Below are positions 1 through 5,118 of a stretch of DNA of 6,916 nucleotides, one piece after another. The translations under genes and the position numbers were made by a program. The notes under the pieces were generated by a model. It worked only from the letters and a program-made list of their open reading frames with translations, did no database searches and had not been told where the DNA came from. Every line of letters begins with the position of its first letter. Position 1 is the stretch's first letter. Source of the stretch: Desulfobacterales bacterium (lineage in GTDB: Bacteria > Desulfobacterota > Desulfobacteria > Desulfobacterales > QNYZ01); contig JAOZUU010000153.1 of NCBI GenBank assembly GCA_029938515.1, forward strand, positions 1 to 6,916, given 5' to 3'.

Positions 1-438
1 AATTGTTTAAGGATCTATGTTTAGAATGTTTATGTAATATTAGGAATAGAATAAATATTTACTAGGAAATCCTAAATGTCAACAAAAAAGATAGTAAAAT
101 CCACAGAAATTTTGTTTTGATCATTATTTTGTTGATATTTTAGGAAAATTGGAAGTAATATTTTCCGTAACATATCGATTTAAAATCAAATTTTGTATTG
201 CTTATGCCGATCATCGGGCAGTCAGCCAGGTTCACGTGTAACATAATGATATTATATGGTTATTGGCGAATAGCAGAATTTCCCTGTAGTAAAATCATAT
301 CGCATCGGTCAGATAATTTCAAATGATTTTTCATGAATTGAGGGTGGATATCGACATCCTATCTCTGATATACAGATACTACCGCTTTGGTTCGTTGCCG
401 GATACCAGCAAAATCAGCAATATTCGTTAATAAACAAT
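1..438. other. gene-free AT-rich intergenic region
   Basis: I see no coding region here: stop codons are dense in all frames. Positions 1-180 are about 23% GC by hand count (41 of 180), far below the roughly 50% of the neighbouring genes; composition rises toward normal after about 200. The motif TAGGAA appears at 41-46, 63-68 and 141-146, and the second copy lies in a short inverted repeat, TAGGA-AA-TCCTA (63-74). No convincing -35/-10 pair at normal spacing could be fixed, although -10-like hexamers such as TATTAT (250-255) occur. The stretch probably holds promoter or regulator-binding sequence for the MFS gene, for a gene left of the window, or both; this is inference from composition only. 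Confidence 0.6.
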
Positions 439-535
439 GGAGACCTTGAGAAATGTTTCCGCCTCAGGCGGATTCAAGTTAGGGCGGAGCGCGACAAAGT
501 CTCCCTTTGAAGGAGGATTTATCCGCCTCGGGAGG
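439..535 (+). promoter_or_regulatory. structured 5' leader of the MFS gene, candidate translational switch
   Basis: Fold A: GGAGAC (439-444) pairs perfectly with GTCTCC (499-504), enclosing CTTGA (445-449)/TCAAG (474-478) and the hairpin TCCGCC-TCA-GGCGGA (458-472). Fold B: CTCCC (501-505) pairs with GGGAG (530-534), the Shine-Dalgarno sequence of the MFS gene, enclosing a hairpin AGGAGGA-TTTA-TCCGCCT (511-528, one A-G mismatch). The two folds share bases 501-504 and cannot coexist. In A the ribosome binding site is free, in B it is hidden. AGGCGGAT (466-473) could also pair perfectly with ATCCGCCT (521-528). I do not recognise a known riboswitch class. It could instead be an intergenic repeat rich in complementary CCGCCT/AGGCGG motifs. 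The pairings are seen in the sequence; regulation is inferred. Confidence 0.4.
530..535 (+). promoter_or_regulatory. ribosome binding site of the MFS gene
   Basis: GGGAGG lies 8 nt before the TTG at 544 and decides this unusual start; no ATG or GTG fits it at a usable distance. A second strong Shine-Dalgarno-like sequence, AGGAGG, sits 14 bp further upstream (511-516), too far from the start to serve it directly; it forms one arm of the predicted sequestering hairpin. Confidence 0.75.
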
Positions 536-543
536 ATTAAATT

Positions 544-1737
544 TTGAGTCTGACGCCGAAATTGGATGAAAGGGAACGTATTTCAAAGGTCTCTTTGATT
601 TCCCCTCTGACCATCATCCGCTCTCAGTATTTTTTTTATTTTGCCGTTATGGGGGCCATACTCCCCTATTTCAACTTGTACTGCTACCATATCGGCTTTT
701 CCGGCTATCAGATCGGCGTGTTGTCGGCCCTGCGCTCCTTTGCCATCGTCCTGTTTCCGATTCTATGGGGGATGCTGGCCGATCGGTTCCGGATTCGAAA
801 ATCAATTTATGTGGCCTGTAATTTCATCGGAACCGCAGTCTGGGTGGGATACTTTTTTACGACCGATTTTGGACCCATGGTGCTGATCACCCTGGCTTAT
901 GGGATATTTTTCACGCCCATCATCTCGCTATTGGAAGCGGTGACCATGGATACCCTGGCCGGCGAAAAACCCCGCTACGGTCAGACGAGGGCTTGGGGGT
1001 CCATCAGCTTTATTCTGGTGGTTCTCTCGTTAGGGCGGGTCATCGATTCGCATGGCGTGGAAATTATTCTGGCGCTGGTGCTGGCCGGTTCGGTCGCCCA
1101 GGCTTTGTTAGCAACAGCCCTGCCGCCGAGCAAAAGTCAACAGCCGCCTGTTTCCCTGGCCGGGATACGGGCCCTTTTCACCGGCCGCTTCACCGCCTTT
1201 CTGGTGTGTGCTTTTTTAATGCTGGTCAGCCATGGTGCCTATTATGGTTTTTTCTCCATCCATTTGGAAAATCTTGGTTTTAGCGGAATGTTTATCGGGG
1301 CGGCCTGGGCCCTGGCCTCCGTGGCCGAAATCTTTGTTATGGTTGCGTCGCCCAGGTTGTTTCGCCGATTTTCACCGGAAAAGACGATGCTGTTTTCCTT
1401 TGGCGCGGCAATGCTCAGGTGGCTGATTCTCTATTGGGCGGTCTCACCGGTTGTCATTATGCTGTCTCAGGTGTTGCATGCTTTTACATACGGCGTTTTC
1501 CACATGGCCAGTATTCTATATGTGGATCAGCTCTCACCGAAAGAAGGCAAAACCCTGGGCCAGGCGGTCAATAATTCTGTCACCTACGGGCTGGGACTGA
1601 TGGTGGGGTTCTATTTAAACGGCTGGCTTTATGAACATGTCAGCGTGTTTGTCCTGTTTTTTATCAGCGCCGGGATCGCCGTTGTCGGGGGAATTGTGGC
1701 GCGAGGTTGGGCCCATCTTCCCAGAAGCGATGCCTGA
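544..1737 (+). CDS. MFS transporter, HcaT/LacY-like (MFS_1_like) group
   Basis: This is a 397-residue inner-membrane protein with the length and hydrophobic pattern of a 12-helix major facilitator, most like the MFS_1_like group that includes the 3-phenylpropionate permease HcaT and nucleoside/sugar-proton symporters. Visible marks are an N-terminal helix leading into ILPYFNLYCYHIGFSG (39-54), the loop 2-3 motif GMLADRFRIRK (76-86), and the conserved E131, D136 and RYGQTRAWGS (144-153) stretch around helices 4-5. Secondary transport, probably proton-coupled, is expected; the substrate is unknown. The start is TTG, chosen because GGGAGG lies 8 nt upstream; the first 20 or so residues are a charged cytoplasmic tail. 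The gene stands alone on this strand and its 3' end overlaps a convergent gene by 74 bp. The leader upstream may control its translation. Confidence 0.85.
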   Translation: MSLTPKLDERERISKVSLISPLTIIRSQYFFYFAVMGAILPYFNLYCYHIGFSGYQIGVLSALRSFAIVLFPILWGMLADRFRIRKSIYVACNFIGTAVWVGYFFTTDFGPMVLITLAYGIFFTPIISLLEAVTMDTLAGEKPRYGQTRAWGSISFILVVLSLGRVIDSHGVEIILALVLAGSVAQALLATALPPSKSQQPPVSLAGIRALFTGRFTAFLVCAFLMLVSHGAYYGFFSIHLENLGFSGMFIGAAWALASVAEIFVMVASPRLFRRFSPEKTMLFSFGAAMLRWLILYWAVSPVVIMLSQVLHAFTYGVFHMASILYVDQLSPKEGKTLGQAVNNSVTYGLGLMVGFYLNGWLYEHVSVFVLFFISAGIAVVGGIVARGWAHLPRSDA

Positions 1738-2770
1738 AGAGCCGGCCAGCCGGAGTCAGATCATACAGGCTGTCCGCAGCTAACAGCATCACGGCGTTGG
1801 TCCAGGTCATGCTCTCTTTTGGCCACACTTCCAGTTCGGGGACGTTGTAACCGCACCAGTAAGTGCCGTCGGAAAAGCGACGATCGCAGATCCAGTCAAA
1901 CACCACCCGGGCCTGCTCCCGGCTTCCCATGGCTTCCAGCGTCAATACCAGCTCCGCAGTTTCCGCCACGGTGATCCAGGGCTTGTCGGATACGCATTTC
2001 ACCCCTTCATTCTTAATGACGAATTTTTTCCAGAAGCGGTTGATTCGTCGGTGAGCGGCATCGCCGGTGAGGGCACCGGACAGGATGGGATAAAACCAGT
2101 CCATGGCGAAACGGGATTTGGTCATGTTGAAATGATGGGGGCGGTGTCGAAGGGCCCGGGCCAGTTTTTTCAAAGCGGGGTGCCAGCCGAAAGTCCCGCT
2201 TTTTCCGGATAATGAAGGGCTCCGTTCGAGAACGGTAGCAATGGCCAGGGCGCATTTAAGGCTCATATGGATGGCACTCGAACCGGTTAAAAGCGCCATC
2301 TTGTCTATTTTCCCATCCGGGCTGACGGCCCAGTATATCTCTCCGCCGGGCGCCTGCAGATGGAGGGTGAAATCGATGGCCGACCGAACGGTCGGCCACA
2401 TCCGGGCAAGAAAGTCCGTATCACCGGTACTCAGGTAATAATGGTACAACCCCACGGCGATATAGGCGCAAAAATTCGTATCGCGGGTCTTGTCCGCGGG
2501 AATGCCGTTTCGATAGGTCGCATACCAGCTTCCATCGGAAAGCTGCCGGTCGGCCAGCCACCGGTATGCTTTGCGAGCCTGGTCAAAATATCCGCCCACC
2601 GTCAATCCCATGGCGGCTTCCACGTGGTCCCAGGGGTCGGTTTTACCGTCCGGATGCCAGGGGATCTCGCCGGATTCCCGCTGAACCCTCACGATGAGAT
2701 CGGCCACGGCCCCCAGATCGAGCCGTACCTGGGTTTTACGCGCGTTATCTAAAACGATATTCAGCACCAT
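1664..2770 (-). CDS. alpha/alpha-toroid protein, 'prenyltransferase/phenyltransferase domain' family of unknown function
   Basis: The 368-residue soluble protein has no signal peptide and consists of repeated helical hairpins with QxxDGSW-like turns (RQLSDGSWY 75-83; RRFSDGTYW 297-305), typical of alpha/alpha toroids such as prenyltransferases and six-hairpin glycosidases. From memory it matches a family, common in actinobacteria and annotated 'prenyltransferase' by fold, with the signatures GEIPWHPDGKTDPWDHVEAA (34-53), DTNFCAYIAVGLYHY (97-111), SRFAMDWFYPILSGAL (219-234), DKPWITVAETAELVL (262-276) and MTWTNAVMLLAADSL (321-335). Acidic residues in these blocks (D45, D48, E51, D97, D224, E270, E273) resemble an active-site lining, so a carbohydrate-acting enzyme is as plausible as anything isoprenoid; this is inference. 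Relatives often sit beside glycosyltransferases and methyltransferases, absent here. The ATG at 2770 lacks a good ribosome binding site. Residues 346-368 are encoded inside the MFS gene. Confidence 0.75.
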   Translation of the reverse strand: MVLNIVLDNARKTQVRLDLGAVADLIVRVQRESGEIPWHPDGKTDPWDHVEAAMGLTVGGYFDQARKAYRWLADRQLSDGSWYATYRNGIPADKTRDTNFCAYIAVGLYHYYLSTGDTDFLARMWPTVRSAIDFTLHLQAPGGEIYWAVSPDGKIDKMALLTGSSAIHMSLKCALAIATVLERSPSLSGKSGTFGWHPALKKLARALRHRPHHFNMTKSRFAMDWFYPILSGALTGDAAHRRINRFWKKFVIKNEGVKCVSDKPWITVAETAELVLTLEAMGSREQARVVFDWICDRRFSDGTYWCGYNVPELEVWPKESMTWTNAVMLLAADSLYDLTPAGRLFRHRFWEDGPNLAPQFPRQRRSRR

Positions 2771-2830
2771 TGTTATTTTATAATCCCATTTAATTATTGT
2801 TTCATAAAAAGCCTGAAATTTTTTCGAATC

Positions 2831-2900
2831 GTCATTCCGGCGAAGGCTGGAATCCAGTTATTTTAGTGTCTTATGGATGCCAGATCAAGTCCGGCATGAC
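2831..2900. repeat. 70-bp palindromic intergenic repeat (REP/MITE-like)
   Basis: The ends are inverted copies: GTCATTCCGG (2831-2840) against CCGGCATGAC (2891-2900), 9 of 10 matching, and inside them CTGGAATCCA (2847-2856) against TGGATGCCAG (2874-2883), again 9 of 10. The centre (2857-2873) is AT-rich and unpaired. The core GTCATTCCGGCGAAGGCTGG is of a type I remember as dispersed in many copies between genes of Desulfobacterota and some other proteobacteria. It encodes nothing and would form a two-part stem as RNA or cruciform DNA. Only one copy is in this window, so dispersal is from general knowledge, not seen. Confidence 0.75.
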
Positions 2901-2950
2901 GGTTTTGGGACTTCATAGCGGTTATCGAGTTCCATTGCAAGTCGATTGAT

Positions 2951-2977
2951 GGTTTTTCAGCACGCCGATTGAAAACC
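2951..2977. repeat. weak inverted repeat (hairpin)
   Basis: GGTTTTTCA (2951-2959) can pair with TGAAAACC (2970-2977) with one bulged T, around a 10-nt loop. It is AT-rich, lacks a following T-run, and no gene ends here, so it does not look like a terminator. It may be a binding site or chance. Confidence 0.3.
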
Positions 2978-3002
2978 AATTCCATTTTCACCATCTCCCA
3001 TT

Positions 3003-3025
3003 TCCGAATCAATGGTCGATAAAAA
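3003..3025. promoter_or_regulatory. upstream operator-like copy, tetR promoter
   Basis: This segment aligns with the operator at 3056-3078 with one missing base: both contain CAA(T)TGGTCGRTAAAAA. The 13-mer TGGTCGATAAAAA (3013-3025) matches TGGTCGGTAAAAA (3066-3078) at 12 of 13 positions, 53 bp apart. The left half of the palindrome is degraded here (AATCAA instead of GACCAA), so it may be a weaker secondary site for the TetR protein. It lies just upstream of the proposed -35 hexamer. Confidence 0.4.
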
Positions 3026-3028
3026 AGG

Positions 3029-3056
3029 TTGATTTTTTCTTATCAATAACTATATT
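3029..3056 (+). promoter_or_regulatory. probable sigma-70 promoter of the efflux operon
   Basis: TTGATT (3029-3034) and TATATT (3051-3056) are separated by 16 bp, matching the -35 and -10 consensus at 4 of 6 and 5 of 6 positions. Transcription would start near 3062-3065, inside the GACCAATTGGTC palindrome, so a repressor bound there would block initiation. This is the only promoter-like pair I could find just upstream of the operon. Confidence 0.55.
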
Positions 3057-3078
3057 CGGACCAATTGGTCGGTAAAAA
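3056..3078. promoter_or_regulatory. TetR-type operator palindrome
   Basis: GACCAATTGGTC (3059-3070) is a perfect 12-bp palindrome with an additional outer C-G pair (3057/3072), adjoining the -10 hexamer and covering the expected start of transcription. Position 20 bp before the regulator's ATG, size and symmetry are typical of autoregulated TetR-family repressors. It is the likely primary binding site of the protein encoded just downstream. Confidence 0.6.
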
Positions 3079-3089
3079 GAAGAATAACC

Positions 3090-3758
3090 ATGTCCCCACT
3101 CATCATCGATAAGACAGAAAAACAACAACAAATCGCCGAAGCGGCATTGGACGTTTTTTCCAAGCAGGGATACGCCGCCGCCAGCATGCGGCAGATCAGT
3201 GAAGCAGCCGGCGTGGGTAAAAGTACGTTATACGAATACTTTGAGAGCAAAGCCGACGTTTTCATTGCCGCTATCCGGGCCTGGATCGGGCAGATCGGCC
3301 GACGGATGGCCGCCCTAATGGAAAAACGTACGGATCCCATTGAAAAAATTTACGTGGCGGTGGAACTGGCCAATGATATCGGTTGTGCCAGGGATCCTGC
3401 CATGAACCGGTTGTATATCGAGGTATACGAGCAGATGGTCGTCGAAACCGGGGTGCTTCATCACCGGGGAGATCTGGTTCACGAGATGTCTGCCGATATC
3501 CGCCGGATCCTGACCGATGTGATTTTACACGGGATTTCAACCGGCGTTTTCAAGGCCGAAATCGCCCGGGATGCCGAGCGAATCGCCTTCAATATGATCG
3601 CCTGTATCGACGGGTTGCTTTTGAATAACCTGCTGGGAAATCGTCGCTTCGATTTAAAGTGGCAGCTCGATTTTTACCTGAACAATCTGATCGAGATGAT
3701 CCGGGTACCGATCGAGGCAGGTGCCCAGGCCGGTTTCATTAAAGGGGAGGAGGCGTGA
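3090..3758 (+). CDS. TetR/AcrR-family transcriptional regulator of the efflux operon
   Basis: A 222-residue protein of normal length for the family. The N-terminal DNA-binding domain covers about residues 10-58: helix 1 KQQQIAEAALDVFSKQGYAA (11-30), then the helix-turn-helix SMRQISEAAGVGKSTLYEYF (32-51) followed by ESKADVF. The rest is the all-helical ligand-binding and dimerisation domain, which gives no hint of the inducer. It is the first gene of the operon, directly behind a palindromic operator, so the natural reading is an autorepressor that is released when the pump's substrate binds, like AcrR with AcrAB. The ATG at 3090 has only a weak purine-rich GAAG 7 nt upstream, unlike the strong sites of the pump genes, which would keep regulator levels low. 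Its TGA overlaps the start of the outer-membrane channel gene. Confidence 0.9.
   Translation: MSPLIIDKTEKQQQIAEAALDVFSKQGYAAASMRQISEAAGVGKSTLYEYFESKADVFIAAIRAWIGQIGRRMAALMEKRTDPIEKIYVAVELANDIGCARDPAMNRLYIEVYEQMVVETGVLHHRGDLVHEMSADIRRILTDVILHGISTGVFKAEIARDAERIAFNMIACIDGLLLNNLLGNRRFDLKWQLDFYLNNLIEMIRVPIEAGAQAGFIKGEEA
3746..3753 (+). promoter_or_regulatory. ribosome binding site deciding the tolC-like start
   Basis: GGAGGAGG ends 4 nt before the possible ATG at 3758 and 1 nt before the possible GTG at 3755. Its first GGAGG (3746-3750) is 7 nt from the ATG, so ATG at 3758 is the better start. It lies within the last codons of the tetR gene. Confidence 0.65.
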
Positions 3759-5113
3759 TGCCGTTCAGGCGGATAACAGGGGGATTGCTGCTAACGGTCG
3801 CATTTCTTTTTGCGATGGCATCCCGGGCTGATAGTGAACCTCCGGCTTATACGATTGATGCCCTTTTTCGAATGGCCTTCAGTTATTCTGAAGAAGTAAA
3901 GCTGGCCAAAGAGTCTGTCTATGTGGCCGAGCAGGATAAAGAACGGGCGCTATCGGTTCTGATCCCGCGGGTGTCCGCCTACGGGGACTATTTGCATTAC
4001 AGTGGAGAAAAATATCTGGATGCGCTTCTGGTTCAACCCGCATGGTCCAACACATACGGCGTACGACTGGATCAATCTTTCACGCTGAACGGCAAAGAGC
4101 TGATCGCCCTTGAAATGAGTAAAAATTCGATTGAGAAGGAACGGCTCGATCTGGCTACCGAACGGGAAATCCTTTTGATTCGTGTAGCGGAAGCCTATTA
4201 TAACGTACTCAAGGCCGAAAAAGCAGTAGAAATAGCAACGGCCAATGTGGAACGTCTCAAGACCTACAAGGAAGCGGTCGAGACACGTTTGAGATTGGGC
4301 ACCGTGACAAAAACCGATCTATTCCGATCCAGCGCCGAATTATCAGGGGCTGTGTCGGATCGGATACGAATCGTTAACCTGCTGGAATATACCCGGTCGG
4401 TACTGACCCGGCTGACCGGTTTGTCAGGACCTTTCCAACTTGACGCACCGGATCTCTCTTCCCGTGTTTTTCCTGAGTTCGATCTGGCTGCACTCAAACA
4501 AGAAGCATACCAGCGACGGTCGGATTTAAATGCTTTGAGAATGGAAAGGGTATTTGCCGAGAACCAGATTCGCTATGCCAAAGGCGCATGGTGGCCGCGG
4601 GTCGGTATCGAAGGTGTATGGGCGCATCCGAATGCCTCACATGATCAACTTGCGCCGGTTGAAGATCGCCTGTGGGCGGGAATTAACCTGCAATTTTCAC
4701 TTTACGATGGTGGATTGAGGCGGGCGGAGCTAAACCAGAGCCTTTCCAGGGAACGGCAGACCGCACTTGGAATTTCCGCCTTCAAAAAACAGATCGCCAT
4801 TGAAGTGGACGAAGCGTATCTTAATTTTATCACACGTAAAAATACCATCACGGCTTTGACAGACCAGCTGACCTTTGCCGAAGAAAACCTGAAGGCGGTC
4901 GCCCGGCAGTTTGAGTTCGGCATGGCCAGCAGTATAGAGGTGGTGGATGCCAATACCCTGCTGGTCACCGCCGAAAGAAAACTGGCTGAGGCCGTTCTCG
5001 AAAGTCATCTGGCTTTGATCAGGATCGAACGAACCACCGGCCAACTGCTCGAAAATGTGCAAAGCCGCCTGGATTTACCGATAGAAAAACGGCAACCCGT
5101 CTTTGAGGAGTGA
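3758..5113 (+). CDS. TolC-family outer-membrane efflux channel
   Basis: The 451-residue product is the outer-membrane exit duct of the tripartite pump. A signal peptide is visible: MPFRR, a hydrophobic core GGLLLTVAFLFAMA (8-21), and a probable cut after S-R-A at 24; no lipobox cysteine, so it is not a lipoprotein. Two outer-membrane-efflux (OEP) repeats follow, with long coiled-coil helices. The family motif recurs in each half: LGTVTKTDL (180-188) after VAEAYYNVLKAEKAV, and FGMASSIEVVDA (387-398) followed by an alanine-rich helix ending in RIERTTGQLL. The segment YGVRLDQSFTLNGK (100-113) and its counterpart near LWAGINLQFSLYDGG form beta-barrel strands. The start is ATG at 3758 (GTG at 3755 would add one residue); the ATG overlaps the tetR TGA by one base. 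The length is usual for the family. Substrate is unknown. Confidence 0.88.
   Translation: MPFRRITGGLLLTVAFLFAMASRADSEPPAYTIDALFRMAFSYSEEVKLAKESVYVAEQDKERALSVLIPRVSAYGDYLHYSGEKYLDALLVQPAWSNTYGVRLDQSFTLNGKELIALEMSKNSIEKERLDLATEREILLIRVAEAYYNVLKAEKAVEIATANVERLKTYKEAVETRLRLGTVTKTDLFRSSAELSGAVSDRIRIVNLLEYTRSVLTRLTGLSGPFQLDAPDLSSRVFPEFDLAALKQEAYQRRSDLNALRMERVFAENQIRYAKGAWWPRVGIEGVWAHPNASHDQLAPVEDRLWAGINLQFSLYDGGLRRAELNQSLSRERQTALGISAFKKQIAIEVDEAYLNFITRKNTITALTDQLTFAEENLKAVARQFEFGMASSIEVVDANTLLVTAERKLAEAVLESHLALIRIERTTGQLLENVQSRLDLPIEKRQPVFEE
5105..5110 (+). promoter_or_regulatory. ribosome binding site deciding the adaptor start
   Basis: GAGGAG lies 8 nt before the ATG at 5119. The GTG at 5110 that would extend the frame by three codons overlaps this site and the TTG at 5116 is closer than ideal, so ATG at 5119 is preferred. 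The site is inside the last codons of the tolC-like gene. Confidence 0.65.
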
Positions 5114-5118
5114 TATTG

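Larger units (their letters stand above)
2771..3002. other. intergenic region between divergent genes
   Basis: This stretch separates the minus-strand toroid gene from the plus-strand efflux operon. It contains an AT-rich leader next to the toroid gene (2771-2830) with no clear Shine-Dalgarno sequence or promoter, a palindromic repeat (2831-2900), and a weak hairpin around 2951-2977. The reading frame of the toroid gene stays open leftward of its ATG, that is through 2771-2857 on the minus strand, up to a TAA at 2858-2860 inside the repeat, but offers no ATG, GTG or TTG start there. I see no other gene. Confidence 0.6.

Noticed and set aside
245..300. Possible sigma-70 promoters (TTGGCG 263-268 with TAAAAT 290-295; TATTAT 250-255)
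   Set aside because: The first pair is separated by 21 bp and the second has no -35 hexamer at 16-18 bp, so neither can be supported.
439..535. Known riboswitch classes (TPP, cobalamin, SAM, cyclic di-GMP, guanidine, fluoride) or small ribozymes
   Set aside because: None of the conserved core motifs I know for these classes is present; only the pairing scheme is riboswitch-like.
2360..2752. 130-codon plus-strand open frame opposite the toroid gene
   Set aside because: The minus strand encodes conserved family blocks here; the plus-strand product is an unstructured mix of histidine, glycine and proline typical of an antisense shadow.
2831..2900. CRISPR repeat or insertion-sequence end
   Set aside because: Only one unit is present with no spacers, and there is no transposase or target duplication; it fits a non-coding palindromic repeat better.
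2951..2977. Rho-independent terminator
   Set aside because: The stem is AT-rich and bulged, no T-run follows, and no gene ends upstream of it on either strand.
3050..3340. Minus-strand open frame opposite the tetR start
   Set aside because: It lies antisense to a clear TetR helix-turn-helix coding region and its translation shows no recognisable domain.
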